This document shows, piece after piece, positions 8,314-17,331 of a DNA stretch of 18,621 nt (positions are counted from its first letter, which is position 1; each line of letters starts with the position of its first letter). Source of the DNA: Clostridia bacterium (GTDB taxonomy: Bacteria > Bacillota_A > Clostridia > Christensenellales > Aristaeellaceae); contig JAFXSH010000018.1 of the NCBI GenBank assembly GCA_017525805.1, forward strand, positions 1 to 18,621, in the 5' to 3' direction. The translations under genes and the position numbers were made by a program. The notes beneath the pieces were generated by a model. That model made no database searches, was not told where the DNA came from, and was given only the letters and a program-made list of their open reading frames with translations.

Positions 8314-9265
8314 GCCTGCCTCCTTTCCGCCTGGCGGCGCGCTGGGCGTGGAGCCGCTCCACGCGCACCTGTTCCCTGGTTTTCACCACTTCCACCTGGG
8401 TGGCTTTCCTGGGCTTGGTGACCAGATAAATGACGGAGAGACCCACGGCCAGGGTGACCGTATACACCCACGCCATGGCGGAAGCCACGCCATAGCCGCC
8501 GCCGAAGGACGTATTGAACATGCGGCTGTTGATTTCCGCGATCACATCATTCAGGCCGCTGGTAGCTAAGAATACCAAGGTATAGATGCCGTTGATCAGG
8601 ATCATGGGGCGCAATGCGGGCAACGTGATTTTCCAGAAAGCCACCCAACTGCCCGCGCCGTCGATGAGCGCCGCCTCATAAACCACCTTGTCGATCTTTT
8701 GCAGGCCCGCCATATAGATCAGGATGGGCACGCCGGAATACCACAGAACCAGGATCAGCTGGGTGAACAGGCTGTTCAAGGGATTTGCGAGGGAACCGGG
8801 CAGCAGCGCCGAAATGATGCCGGAAACGCCGTAGCTTTCGATCAGGGGCACCGTGGTGGCCCCTTCGTCCATGAGCCGCTGCAGCACGGGCCCGGACACC
8901 ACGATGATGGGCAGGAAAAAGATGGTGCGGTAAACGCCTTTGCCTTTGATGTTGTGGTTCAGCATCATGGCAATCACCAGAGAGAAGACCAGGATCACCG
9001 CCAGCCTCAATACCGCGTCCTGATAGAAGGCGGAGAGCAGACCGGTGAACACCGTATCTTCATTGAACAGGTAGGCGTAGTTCTGAAAGCCCGCATAGCT
9101 CATTTTGCGCCCTGCGGCAGTCATTTTCACGTTGCTCAGGCTGTAGATGAAGGACTGAACCAGGGGAAGTGCGAAAAAGACCACGAATCCGATCAGCCAG
9201 GGCAGAAGAAAGATGTAGCCTTTCATTTCGCGGCGGGTGACCAGGCCGAAACGCCGTTTTTTCAC
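8303..9265 (-). CDS. Carbohydrate ABC transporter permease, MalF type (CUT1)
   Basis: The 320-aa membrane protein has the MalF-type pattern: helix 1 near residues 17-38, about six helices in all, and an EAA loop reading YEAALIDGAGSWVAFWKITL at about residues 200-219. It ends in an unusually basic cytoplasmic tail of about 35 residues (from TKPRKATQ to the end), rich in Arg and Lys. The start is GTG at 9265; it overlaps the stop of the upstream DUF5696-like gene as GTGA, with GGGGGTGA just upstream as ribosome site. It overlaps the MalG-type gene by 11 nt and forms a transporter pair with it. Confidence 0.94.
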   Translation of the reverse strand: MKKRRFGLVTRREMKGYIFLLPWLIGFVVFFALPLVQSFIYSLSNVKMTAAGRKMSYAGFQNYAYLFNEDTVFTGLLSAFYQDAVLRLAVILVFSLVIAMMLNHNIKGKGVYRTIFFLPIIVVSGPVLQRLMDEGATTVPLIESYGVSGIISALLPGSLANPLNSLFTQLILVLWYSGVPILIYMAGLQKIDKVVYEAALIDGAGSWVAFWKITLPALRPMILINGIYTLVFLATSGLNDVIAEINSRMFNTSFGGGYGVASAMAWVYTVTLAVGLSVIYLVTKPRKATQVEVVKTREQVRVERLHAQRAARRKGGRHGK

Positions 9266-11376
9266 GGCGCGTCACCCCCTTTCAGGATCACGTAGCCAAG
9301 GGGCTGCACTTCCGTGCCTTGGTAGGAAAAAGCCGTATCGCCGTAATTGACCACGAGGAAGAGATCATCACCGTACTGCACCAGGGCCGCTTGGCCGCTG
9401 AGCAGCGTATGATCCGTCATGCGGCGAATACCGATTTCCTCCCACAGGCCTTTGATTTCCGCGTCCGTTTTCAGCACGGTATCGCCGATCACGTCCCATT
9501 GGGCGGTGAACACATCGGAGGAATTGGTGTTCACCAGCTTCTGCACCTCCTCCGCCGTCACCAGGAAGGAGGGAAACGCGCCGTACTCCACCAGCTTCAG
9601 CATCTGCCGCCGCTGGTTGGAATCGAAATTGTTGTAATTGCCCCAATAGGGCACGTGCCCGCTGAGCACCAGAGGCAGGAAAGGCACTTCCGCGGTGATG
9701 AACGAATAGCTGGTGCAGCTCAGCGGCATATCCAGATACGCTTCCATATACGGATAGTAAGCCGCCAGGGGGTTTTTCAGCGCCAGGTTCATTCCGTCCA
9801 GCGCGTCCAGCGCCGTTCGGTAGGCATCCAGCGTATCGCCCCGGGTGTAGTTGCGTCCTGCGGAATAATAGGAAAACAGGGTGTCGGGCAGGGTGGCTAA
9901 GGTCAGATCGGAAAAATCAAAGGCATATTGCTTTTCATATTCCGCTAAAATCTCCGCGGTGCGCCGGGGCGTGAGATAGTACATGACAGGATACAGATCC
10001 TTGCCCGTGGGGATTTCAGCCATGGTCTGGCCAATGGAACGGACGATATCCAGCCGCATGTTGTACGCCCGTCCGGGGTTTGCCTGTACGGGATCGGCTT
10101 CCAGGAAGAAGATGCCGCCGGAAGATTCCAGAAACGTTTTGAGCGCCTCCATATCCTGCCTGCCGCCCAGCCTGCCTTCCAGGTTCACATTTCCGCTGCC
10201 TAAGTTTTTGGATAAGCCCCCTTTCATCCATCCCCGGAAGCTCACCAGCGGCGCGGTCAGGCCCTTGTCCAGCGCGTCCTTCAGGATATCCTGAGCTTGC
10301 CGGGCCGAAGTCATGGGCACCAGCTGATCCCACAAAAGAAACTGTTCTGTTTCCGCACCCAAGAAATCGATCCGGGGCCGGTACGCGGTATCCGCCGTGC
10401 GAAGGGCGTTTTTTTCTTCCAGCATAGACCGGTATTTCCGGGCCATGCCCGCGTATGTGGCTTCCCCGTCCCTGAGGATACAGAAGCGAACCGCCATATC
10501 ACGGCAGTAGGGATTGGTTTCCCGGGCGGGCAGGCCCATGGTGCGGGTAGTTTGGCGGATATAGGTTTCCCGCAGGATGAAATGTGCCGCCGCCCAGTTG
10601 TATTCCGTGATGACGCCGCCGGGATAAGCTAAGATCTCGGCCGCTTCTTCCCCTTCTTCCACCACGGCCAGGAAAGCGCCGCCCCGGTCGGTATACGCCA
10701 TGCCGTACAAAGGCAGGGTGATCTTTTCGGCGGGACGGTTCAATTTGGAAGAAACGCTTCGGTCCACGCCCACGTTATCGCCGTAGATACGCTTCACGTA
10801 GGGTGTATTGCCCATGCCCCGGCCGTCGGAAAAGCTGATGATAGCCCCCGCCGCCTCGGGCACCAGGATATAGCCCGCTTCTTCGTTCAGCCTGGTAGCG
10901 CCGAAGCAGGGCAGCAGGTACAGCCCGCAAAGCTGCGTATCGCCGTATTCCTGCATGGATTCGCCGGGAACGCGGATGGAAAGCCCGTCCTCCAGCAGCC
11001 TGATCTCTACCTTCATTTTTTGACCCAGGGCCGTAAAATCGATGGAGAAATCAACGCCGTTTTCCACGGGCGCAGCGGTGATTTCCGTTTCAGCCGAACT
11101 TACGTCCGCCCGCTGTGCTGCGGTGCTGGTGCCGGATGTGTAATCGATGGACAAAGTGGAGGAAAGGAAACCTTTCCAGGAAGCGTTCCCCGACACCTGC
11201 TCCGGGTCCGCGCCGCCTAAGTATGTGATCCCTGACGCTTTATCCGTCAGGCTCAAGGCCAGGGTCTCCCCATCCAGGGAGAGCAGGTATCCTTCATTTT
11301 CCACAGTATATGTTTCGCCCAGCGCGGTCAGCGGCAGGAAAAGAAGAAGGATCAGAAGCCATCCTTTAATTTTCAT
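9262..11376 (-). CDS. Secreted DUF5696-like protein, putative glycoside hydrolase
   Basis: The 704-aa protein has a signal peptide (residues 1-20, LTALG-ETY) and no membrane anchor. About residues 25-300 look like a large beta-supersandwich, residues about 330-610 like a TIM barrel, and 655-700 like a closing beta domain. This is the layout of several polysaccharide hydrolase families. I recall this protein type as DUF5696, found beside Yip1 proteins and sugar ABC permeases in Firmicutes. Acidic residues at the ends of predicted barrel strands (LEADPV near 425-430, TLPDTLFS near 495-502, NYTRGDTLDAY near 509-519) could be catalytic, but that is a guess. The start at 11376 was chosen because the signal peptide begins there. 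The ribosome site GGAGG is 12 nt upstream, rather far, so coupling through the 11-nt overlap with the Yip1 gene probably helps. Confidence 0.75.
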   Translation of the reverse strand: MKIKGWLLILLLFLPLTALGETYTVENEGYLLSLDGETLALSLTDKASGITYLGGADPEQVSGNASWKGFLSSTLSIDYTSGTSTAAQRADVSSAETEITAAPVENGVDFSIDFTALGQKMKVEIRLLEDGLSIRVPGESMQEYGDTQLCGLYLLPCFGATRLNEEAGYILVPEAAGAIISFSDGRGMGNTPYVKRIYGDNVGVDRSVSSKLNRPAEKITLPLYGMAYTDRGGAFLAVVEEGEEAAEILAYPGGVITEYNWAAAHFILRETYIRQTTRTMGLPARETNPYCRDMAVRFCILRDGEATYAGMARKYRSMLEEKNALRTADTAYRPRIDFLGAETEQFLLWDQLVPMTSARQAQDILKDALDKGLTAPLVSFRGWMKGGLSKNLGSGNVNLEGRLGGRQDMEALKTFLESSGGIFFLEADPVQANPGRAYNMRLDIVRSIGQTMAEIPTGKDLYPVMYYLTPRRTAEILAEYEKQYAFDFSDLTLATLPDTLFSYYSAGRNYTRGDTLDAYRTALDALDGMNLALKNPLAAYYPYMEAYLDMPLSCTSYSFITAEVPFLPLVLSGHVPYWGNYNNFDSNQRRQMLKLVEYGAFPSFLVTAEEVQKLVNTNSSDVFTAQWDVIGDTVLKTDAEIKGLWEEIGIRRMTDHTLLSGQAALVQYGDDLFLVVNYGDTAFSYQGTEVQPLGYVILKGGDAP

Positions 11377-13390
11377 AATAGAACTGCGCCTCCTTCCATA
11401 CGCCTGCAAGGAATTCCCACAGCTGCGCGATCAGCGCCGCGGCGATCACCAGGGCGATCACGATCATCAGCATGGTGAACAGGGTAAGCCCCAGCGTTAC
11501 AATGGTTTCACGGAAGGAATAGTTTTGCAGGGTTTTCACCATCATCAGGATCAGCACGAAGCATCCCGCCAGGGACACGATGTTCAGCAGGGAAATGATG
11601 AACGCCTCGTTGAACGTGAGGACAAAGGAAAGGCCGAAAGCAATGGGCGTGAGGAGAATGTATGGCGTCAGGGCGTAAGCCAGGCCGCAGTACATTTGCC
11701 TGAAGGTGCCCTCCCCATCCCGGATGGAGCAGATCAGGTTGCAGGCCGTAAGGAACAGCAGCAGCCCTCCCAGCACCACCGATACGTCGTTCATGATCTC
11801 ATAGTGCCCGTCCTGCACACCCTTGAACAGGAAGCCGCACGCGTACTTGTTTAAAAGGAACAGCAGGAACACGGCCCCGTACAGCACCGAAGCGGACAGC
11901 ACCGATACCTTGCCCTCAAATTTCACCCCGTAATAAGCGTCCGCCGGGTTCCGGGGGAAATAGCCCATGAATCGGAGCTCACGGATCAGCTTGCGGTCAG
12001 TAAGCGTTTTCCATCCCGCAGCCAGCTTCGCGGCAGGCGCCCACTTCTTTTTGAGCTGCTTCCAGATTTTCGCTGCCGCGATCAGCGCGATGACGCCGAA
12101 TACCAGCCAAAGAATATTGTTTTGCGCCCAGACGTTGCGCACTTCCCAAAATGCGTCGCTGTACCCCGCCTTGTCGCCGCCTAAGCGGAAGGCTTTCAGC
12201 GCGTCGTCATACCTTTCCAGCTTGTAGTACGCTTTGCCAAGGCCCATCTGGGCATAATCGAACATGCTGTTTAGGCGGATCACTTTTTCCCAGGGTTCCT
12301 GGCTGGGGGCATACAGCCCTTCCTGATACAAAGCTAAGGCCTGATGCACCAGGGATGCGTATTCCGTGATTTCAAACCGCTGCACCTGGGCCTTGTCCCG
12401 GTCCAGCACATAAAGCCGTCCTTCTGCGTCCACATCGATGGCCACGGTGGACACGAAAAGCCCCGTGCGGGTACGGTCCAGGTCCTCGCCGCCAAAGTAG
12501 AACAGCACCCGGCCATCCCGGGTATATTCCATGATATAGCCCAGTTCGTTCACCACAAAGATGGTTTCTTCCCTGCCTACCGCCACGTCGATGGCGTTCT
12601 GGAAGCCCCAGTTCACCGGGTCCATGATGTTCAGGCCGCTCATGCTCAGGCGCTTTACGCCCTCGCTGCCCGTCGTCACGGTGTATACCAGGCCCCTTTC
12701 GTCCATGTCCAGCGAGGTGGGGGTGGAGGGCACGTTGCGCTTGAGCATGTTCAGCTGTTCCTGGGTATAGGTGAGGCGTTTCAGTTTTTCTGTCCAAGGT
12801 ATTTCCGTGCTGTTGGCCCCGAAATAGCCTAAAAACGTGCCGTCGGCGCTGTATTGGGCGATGCCGTTGGTGTTACCTTTGCTGATCACATACATGCAGT
12901 CCGCGTCGTCCACGGCGATTTTCAGGGGACGGAACGCGTTTTTTACCCCATACAGCGCCGTGCCGGGATGGGACAAAGTGAAAACCTGGATCCCGCTTTC
13001 GATGTCGAACACGAATACCTGGTCTTCCTTGGAATCGCACACGTACAGCTTCCCGTTGCGGGCATACACCCCCGCGGGGGTGGAGAACAGCTTTTTATCC
13101 CCGATCACCCGGATCAGTTCGCCGTCCAGGGTGCACTGGATCACCCGCTTATTGCCCTCGTCGGAAATGAACAGGGTATCCCCGTACACGAACAGGTCCG
13201 CCGGGCGCTTTAGGGCCGTGCCGTCAAACTCGTAGAAGGTCTTATCGGGCAGGTATCCGTTTTGGGAATAGACCCGCTGCCCGTCGTAGGTTTCGGTGAG
13301 GGTGTAATAAGGCGCTTCGTCCGCCCGGGCAAGGCTGGACGAAAGGAGAACGCACATCAGCAGAGCCAGGATGAATCGCCGGATCTTCAT
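11366..13390 (-). CDS. Extracellular NHL propeller-TPR protein with C-terminal Yip1-type membrane domain
   Basis: The 674-aa protein begins with a signal peptide (residues 1-23). Residues about 45-345 are a beta-propeller of NHL type, with repeated units such as RPADLFVYGDTLFISDEGNK and TPAGVYARNGKLYVCDSKED. Residues about 345-405 form one or two TPR-like helical pairs (ALALYQEGLY, GLGKAYYKLERYDDALKAFR). A transmembrane helix lies at 424-443. Residues 470-670 match a Yip1-type domain with about five helices (near 497-515, 537-556, 570-592, 597-617, 630-655). The propeller and TPR should face outside. The ATG has AAGGAG at 8 nt and lies 16 nt after a permease gene. Function is unknown; a scaffold, sensor or substrate-channelling part of the transporter fits the context. 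Confidence 0.82.
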   Translation of the reverse strand: MKIRRFILALLMCVLLSSSLARADEAPYYTLTETYDGQRVYSQNGYLPDKTFYEFDGTALKRPADLFVYGDTLFISDEGNKRVIQCTLDGELIRVIGDKKLFSTPAGVYARNGKLYVCDSKEDQVFVFDIESGIQVFTLSHPGTALYGVKNAFRPLKIAVDDADCMYVISKGNTNGIAQYSADGTFLGYFGANSTEIPWTEKLKRLTYTQEQLNMLKRNVPSTPTSLDMDERGLVYTVTTGSEGVKRLSMSGLNIMDPVNWGFQNAIDVAVGREETIFVVNELGYIMEYTRDGRVLFYFGGEDLDRTRTGLFVSTVAIDVDAEGRLYVLDRDKAQVQRFEITEYASLVHQALALYQEGLYAPSQEPWEKVIRLNSMFDYAQMGLGKAYYKLERYDDALKAFRLGGDKAGYSDAFWEVRNVWAQNNILWLVFGVIALIAAAKIWKQLKKKWAPAAKLAAGWKTLTDRKLIRELRFMGYFPRNPADAYYGVKFEGKVSVLSASVLYGAVFLLFLLNKYACGFLFKGVQDGHYEIMNDVSVVLGGLLLFLTACNLICSIRDGEGTFRQMYCGLAYALTPYILLTPIAFGLSFVLTFNEAFIISLLNIVSLAGCFVLILMMVKTLQNYSFRETIVTLGLTLFTMLMIVIALVIAAALIAQLWEFLAGVWKEAQFYYEN

Positions 13391-13406
13391 AGGGCCTTCT
13401 CCTTTC

Positions 13407-14324
13407 TCAATCTTCCCTGAACAGCTTGCCGGACTGCTTGGTGATCACGTAAATCAGGATCAGGAGCACCACCGACGCCGCCGAGGCGTAGCCCATTTCA
13501 TAGCGGATAAAGCCGTAATCCTCGATCAGGTTCACGATCAATTGGCCCGCGTACTGGGGCGTTGGGTTGGCGCCGGAAAGAGACACGCCGATGTAGCCCA
13601 CCTGGAAGGTATTCACCACCGCCATGACCATGCCGAACAGCATTTGGGGCTTCATCAGGGGAATGGTGATATAAAACACCTCCTGGAGCCGGTTGCGGAT
13701 GCCGTCGATGGAGCCGGCTTCGTACATGGTTTCATCGATGTTCATCATGCCCGCCAGCATGGCCAGGAAGCCCACGCCCATGCTGCTCCACAGAGCTACC
13801 ACGATCATCACGGGCATCAGATATTCCGAGGACTGCAAAAAGGCGACGGGTTCGCTGATCCAGCCCAAGTTCAGCAGCAGGGCGTTCAGGTAACCCCGCT
13901 CATCGCCGCTGAACAGGATGCGCCACACCACTGTCATGGCTACGCCGCTGGTCATGGAAGGACTGTAAAGCAGCAGGGCCAGCACGGTGCGGGGGCCTTT
14001 GGAAATCTGGCTCAGGCACCATGCCAGGAAGAAGCTGAGCACGTATCCCCCCGGCCCTACGATGATCGCGAACAGGATGGTGTTGGGTAGCACGTACTGC
14101 ATGAAGATGGCGTCCCGGGTGAGCAGATTCACATAATTCATGAAGCCCACGAAGGAAGGCGCCTGGATGGTGTTAAAGTTGGTGAAGGACAGGCCGATGG
14201 CAATGGCTACCGGGATCACGATGAACAGGGAAAACAGCAGCGCGTAAGGCAAAATGAACAGATAGGCCGCGCGGACGCTTTTCAGCCTCCTTCCGGGAGC
14301 GGGCGTTTGAATTTTCTTCATCAT
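13407..14324 (-). CDS. Carbohydrate ABC transporter permease, MalF type (CUT1)
   Basis: The 305-aa membrane protein has MalF-type length and topology. Its EAA loop reads [20 protein letters not shown] at about residues 197-216, with glycine in place of the second alanine. The start is the ATG at 14324, not the GTG three codons earlier: AAAGGAG (14333-14339) overlaps that GTG and is 8 nt from the ATG. The ATG overlaps the stop of the large binding-protein gene as ATGA. That coupling makes the 943-aa protein its natural binding protein. No MalG-type partner is adjacent; the best candidate is the permease at 4928-5791, about 7.6 kb downstream in the same operon. Confidence 0.94.
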   Translation of the reverse strand: MMKKIQTPAPGRRLKSVRAAYLFILPYALLFSLFIVIPVAIAIGLSFTNFNTIQAPSFVGFMNYVNLLTRDAIFMQYVLPNTILFAIIVGPGGYVLSFFLAWCLSQISKGPRTVLALLLYSPSMTSGVAMTVVWRILFSGDERGYLNALLLNLGWISEPVAFLQSSEYLMPVMIVVALWSSMGVGFLAMLAGMMNIDETMYEAGSIDGIRNRLQEVFYITIPLMKPQMLFGMVMAVVNTFQVGYIGVSLSGANPTPQYAGQLIVNLIEDYGFIRYEMGYASAASVVLLILIYVITKQSGKLFRED

Positions 14325-17152
14325 TGCAGCCACTCCTTTACCATCTCTATATCGGGGGCAAGGAACGGTTCGGTCAGCGCGCCGTTTTCCAGGCGGCCAA
14401 ATTCCTCCAGCTTGCGCTCCACTTCCCGGTCGATGCGCTTGATGGCTTCGTCCAGCGCCTCCCGCAGATTCTTTCCCTCCAAGGCCACCGCGTTGATGGC
14501 GTTGGAGATTTCCCGCTCCACCATGTAGCTGCCGGGCACCCGGGGCGCTTCATAGATCCACTGCATTTGTTCAGCGATGATCTTTTTATGCTCCGTGGGC
14601 CAGGGCGACTGCAGGAACGCTTCGACGTTGGCGCTGTTCCACAGGTATTCGTTGCCTAAGGTGGATTGGAGGGTGTAGGCGAATTCCGTTTGGGTCTCCT
14701 GACTCATCCACCAGGTGAGGAACTGCCAGGAAGCTTCCTCCATTTTCGTGGAGGAAAAAATGAAGCAGCTTTGTTCCGCTCCGCTGGTCCAGCGCTGCAC
14801 CGTGCCGTTTTCATCCGTGAGCCCCGGATACAGGGCGATGCCCCAGCGGCCCGCCAGCTCCGGTGCGGCGTTCATGAGCAGATTGTACATGGCGTAATTG
14901 GCGGTGCCGATGGGCAGGGTGCCATCTCGGAAGGATTGGTAGAAGGAATTGATCTCATAATCCATATCGTAGATGATGAAGCTGTCCGTCAGCACCTGCA
15001 GGCCGCGGATGGCTTCCGGTTCATCCAGCAGGATATTGATGTTTCCGTTTTCATACAGCTTTCCGCCTGCCTGGAAAATGAAGGGCGTGGTGATGGAAAA
15101 GCTCTTGTAGCCGATCACGTTGGCTACGAAATTATTGTAATTCAGGCCAAAGCGGTGCAGCGTGGGCAGCATGGCCAGCACGTCTTCATAGCTGTCCGGC
15201 ACGGAAACGCCGATGTTGTCCAGGATGTCCTTCCGGTAAAACAGCACATAGAAATTAAAGGTTTCCGGCAAAGCGTACAGGCCGTCGTCGCACACGCCGG
15301 GGATCAGCAGGCCGGCGGGGAACCAGGCTCCCACTTCGCCTATATTTTCATAATCCCGCAGGTTTTTCAGCGCGCCGCGCACCGCAAGGTCGTAGGTGCG
15401 CCCGGAGGATACGCCCAGGGCCACGTCCGGCGCGCTGCCGGAAGCGTTGGCCAGCACCAGCTTGCTTTCATCCGGCATGATGGAAAAATCTACCTTGATG
15501 CCGGTTTGCGGCGTAAAGGACGTGTCCGCCATGCGCTGTAGGATTTCCAGGTACTGCCGGGGGCGGTTCACCCACACCTGGAGAACGCCTTCCTCCGTTT
15601 CGCCGCCCGCCGCGTATCCCTGATCGCCAAAGGACGCTTTGAAGCGCCGGAGCGCGGCGGTTAGCTGCGTGAAAAGATCCGGATTTTGCGGGAGCAGGGA
15701 GGCGTCCGTATGAAAATGGATGCTGTCTAGGCCCATGGCGCTGGTTTGCAGTGCTTCGGTCACGTTCACCAGGAAGGAGCGGGCGGAAGACGCGCCTTGG
15801 GAAAACTGGTTCAGCTTTTTGGGCAGGTCGTCGGGCTTCTGGGCCAGCATTTCCAGCGTTTCAATGGCCAGATCCAGATTGCTCAGCGCGCCGACGCGGC
15901 CTTCCGTCCCCGCGATGCCCCGCAGGAATTGCCGGGTTTCTTCCAGCTCGCCGATCCACCGGTTCAGATCGTCCGCAATGTGAAAATCAAATTCCGCCAA
16001 ACTGAAATCCCGGAAAAAGTCCGTATTGCCGCCGGTGATTTTGGTGATATCCAGTGCAAGCGCCGCCATTTCGTCCGATACCCGGGTCAGATCCAGCACA
16101 GCAGGCCGCACCGGGTCCAGAGACGTTTGAATGGTCAGCGTATGCTGCCCTGCCGTCAGATACAGCAGCGCCGGTTCGCCATTCGCTTCCGTAACGGTTT
16201 GGTTTTCAAAATTCAGGCAGTAGGAAAAGGCCGCGTCCATAAAAGCGTCGGAAGGGATGATGCCGTCCACGTAAAACGTGCGGAAAACCGGGAAATTGGC
16301 CAGTTCCGCCTGGCGCATGCGCAGGCACAGGGCATAAAAGCCTTCTTCTTCCACGGTAAAATCGAAAGTCAATTCGTCCGCGGCATATCGGTACGATATA
16401 TCTTCAATATAATTGATGACTTTTTCCTCATTGCTGTACGGGGTCAAGCGAATATCATAGTCCGCCGCCGGGCGGATGTTGGGATTGTTTCGGGAAGGCA
16501 CGGCCTCCGCCTGCAGGGTAACGATGCTTTTTCCTTGCAGTGAACCGCCGTCAGGATCCGCCGCCGGCTTGATTTCAGGAGCCAGGCTGACGCCGTACAG
16601 TTCAAAGGGGCCCTCCTGACAAACGAGGGTGATTTCATGCTCGCCCGCCGACAGGAAGACGCCCATGCCCCGGCTGTACAATCCCGCTTTGCCCAACATA
16701 CGGCATTGAAGCGTTCCGCCGTCCTTCACAGGCATCGTCACCACTTCGTTGCCGTACCTGTCCTTATCAAACGCTCCCGTCATGGTCCAGCGACTGTCCA
16801 GCGTCAGGGAAGCGCATTCATCGTAAGGGATTTCTCCGTCGATCAGCAGAGAATAGGCATTATCCAAAATGTTGCTGCCTGTCATGCGATAGGTAAAAAC
16901 CGGATACCCGAACACATCCTCGCTCAATGTGACCCGGAAGGAAAACATGCCGTTTTCTTCCAGCGCTTCGCCCGCGGAAGCGAACAATTCCATATCCTGG
17001 GTATTTGCCGCCCCGGCATAAACTTCGCGGTAAGCGGCGAAATCCATCGCCGTGCTTATTGCAGCAGACGTTTCAGCATTTGCAAATAATGGCAATACGC
17101 CCAGAAAAAGGAGCAGAAAAAGCCAGCATCCTGTTTTCGGCATTCGGTGCAT
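14321..17152 (-). CDS. Large secreted fusion: two carbohydrate-binding-like domains plus ABC solute-binding domain
   Basis: At 943 aa this is about twice the usual binding-protein length. A signal peptide (residues 1-26, FANA-ETS) has no lipobox. Residues about 60-190 and 210-358 are two similar beta-sandwiches: both carry a (L/V)DG(E/I)IP turn and later an L(S/T)AG(E/Q)H element, as in carbohydrate-binding modules. Residues about 365-515 are mainly helical. Residues about 520-940 form a full SBP_bac solute-binding domain ([49 protein letters not shown]). It likely holds a polysaccharide or long oligosaccharide and passes it to the permease. The ATG at 17152 has AAAGGAG (17161-17167) at 8 nt. 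It is the first gene of the operon, about 37 nt downstream of the predicted transcript start. Confidence 0.88.
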   Translation of the reverse strand: MHRMPKTGCWLFLLLFLGVLPLFANAETSAAISTAMDFAAYREVYAGAANTQDMELFASAGEALEENGMFSFRVTLSEDVFGYPVFTYRMTGSNILDNAYSLLIDGEIPYDECASLTLDSRWTMTGAFDKDRYGNEVVTMPVKDGGTLQCRMLGKAGLYSRGMGVFLSAGEHEITLVCQEGPFELYGVSLAPEIKPAADPDGGSLQGKSIVTLQAEAVPSRNNPNIRPAADYDIRLTPYSNEEKVINYIEDISYRYAADELTFDFTVEEEGFYALCLRMRQAELANFPVFRTFYVDGIIPSDAFMDAAFSYCLNFENQTVTEANGEPALLYLTAGQHTLTIQTSLDPVRPAVLDLTRVSDEMAALALDITKITGGNTDFFRDFSLAEFDFHIADDLNRWIGELEETRQFLRGIAGTEGRVGALSNLDLAIETLEMLAQKPDDLPKKLNQFSQGASSARSFLVNVTEALQTSAMGLDSIHFHTDASLLPQNPDLFTQLTAALRRFKASFGDQGYAAGGETEEGVLQVWVNRPRQYLEILQRMADTSFTPQTGIKVDFSIMPDESKLVLANASGSAPDVALGVSSGRTYDLAVRGALKNLRDYENIGEVGAWFPAGLLIPGVCDDGLYALPETFNFYVLFYRKDILDNIGVSVPDSYEDVLAMLPTLHRFGLNYNNFVANVIGYKSFSITTPFIFQAGGKLYENGNINILLDEPEAIRGLQVLTDSFIIYDMDYEINSFYQSFRDGTLPIGTANYAMYNLLMNAAPELAGRWGIALYPGLTDENGTVQRWTSGAEQSCFIFSSTKMEEASWQFLTWWMSQETQTEFAYTLQSTLGNEYLWNSANVEAFLQSPWPTEHKKIIAEQMQWIYEAPRVPGSYMVEREISNAINAVALEGKNLREALDEAIKRIDREVERKLEEFGRLENGALTEPFLAPDIEMVKEWLQ

Positions 17153-17172
17153 ATCATCCGCTCCTTTTTTAT

Positions 17173-17227
17173 CGATTGATCACTGTTCCGATATTATTAA
17201 AACATTTTTGCCAGAACGTGTCAATCG
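17173..17227. repeat. Inverted CGATTGA repeat flanking the operon promoter (possible operator)
   Basis: CGATTGA occurs at 17173-17179 on the plus strand and at 17221-17227 on the minus strand, 41 bp apart. One arm overlaps the -35 box and the other lies just after the expected transcript start, so a bound repressor would block the promoter. With neighbouring bases, the arms read CGATTGATCA and CGATTGACA. An operator role is a guess; 7-bp arms can arise by chance. Confidence 0.35.
17196..17224 (-). promoter_or_regulatory. Predicted sigma-A promoter of the 11-gene operon
   Basis: On the minus strand a perfect -35 box TTGACA (17219-17224) is followed after 17 bp by -10 box TTTAAT (17196-17201). 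A TG one base before the -10 box makes it an extended -10. Transcription should start near 17189, giving a leader of about 37 nt before the ATG at 17152. No riboswitch fits in so short a leader. Confidence 0.75.
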
Positions 17228-17314
17228 TTTTTCATCAAAAACTGTCATTATTTGCAGATATTTTGCCGTATAATTCATTTTTTCGGAGCTGATTCATGCA
17301 TATATGATTATTTG

Positions 17315-17331
17315 TTTCAACAATATTGAAA
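17315..17331. repeat. TTTCAA-N5-TTGAAA dyad
   Basis: A perfect 6-bp inverted repeat with a 5-bp centre lies in the middle of the divergent region, about 90 bp upstream of the minus-strand -35 box. Its size and symmetry suit a dimeric regulator. In such AT-rich DNA the chance of a coincidence is not small. Confidence 0.3.

Noticed and set aside
17215..17240. Catabolite-responsive element (cre) at the operon promoter
   Set aside because: The sequence TGAAAAACGATTGACA looks similar but has extra bases on both sides of the CG, so it does not fit the 14-16 bp cre consensus.
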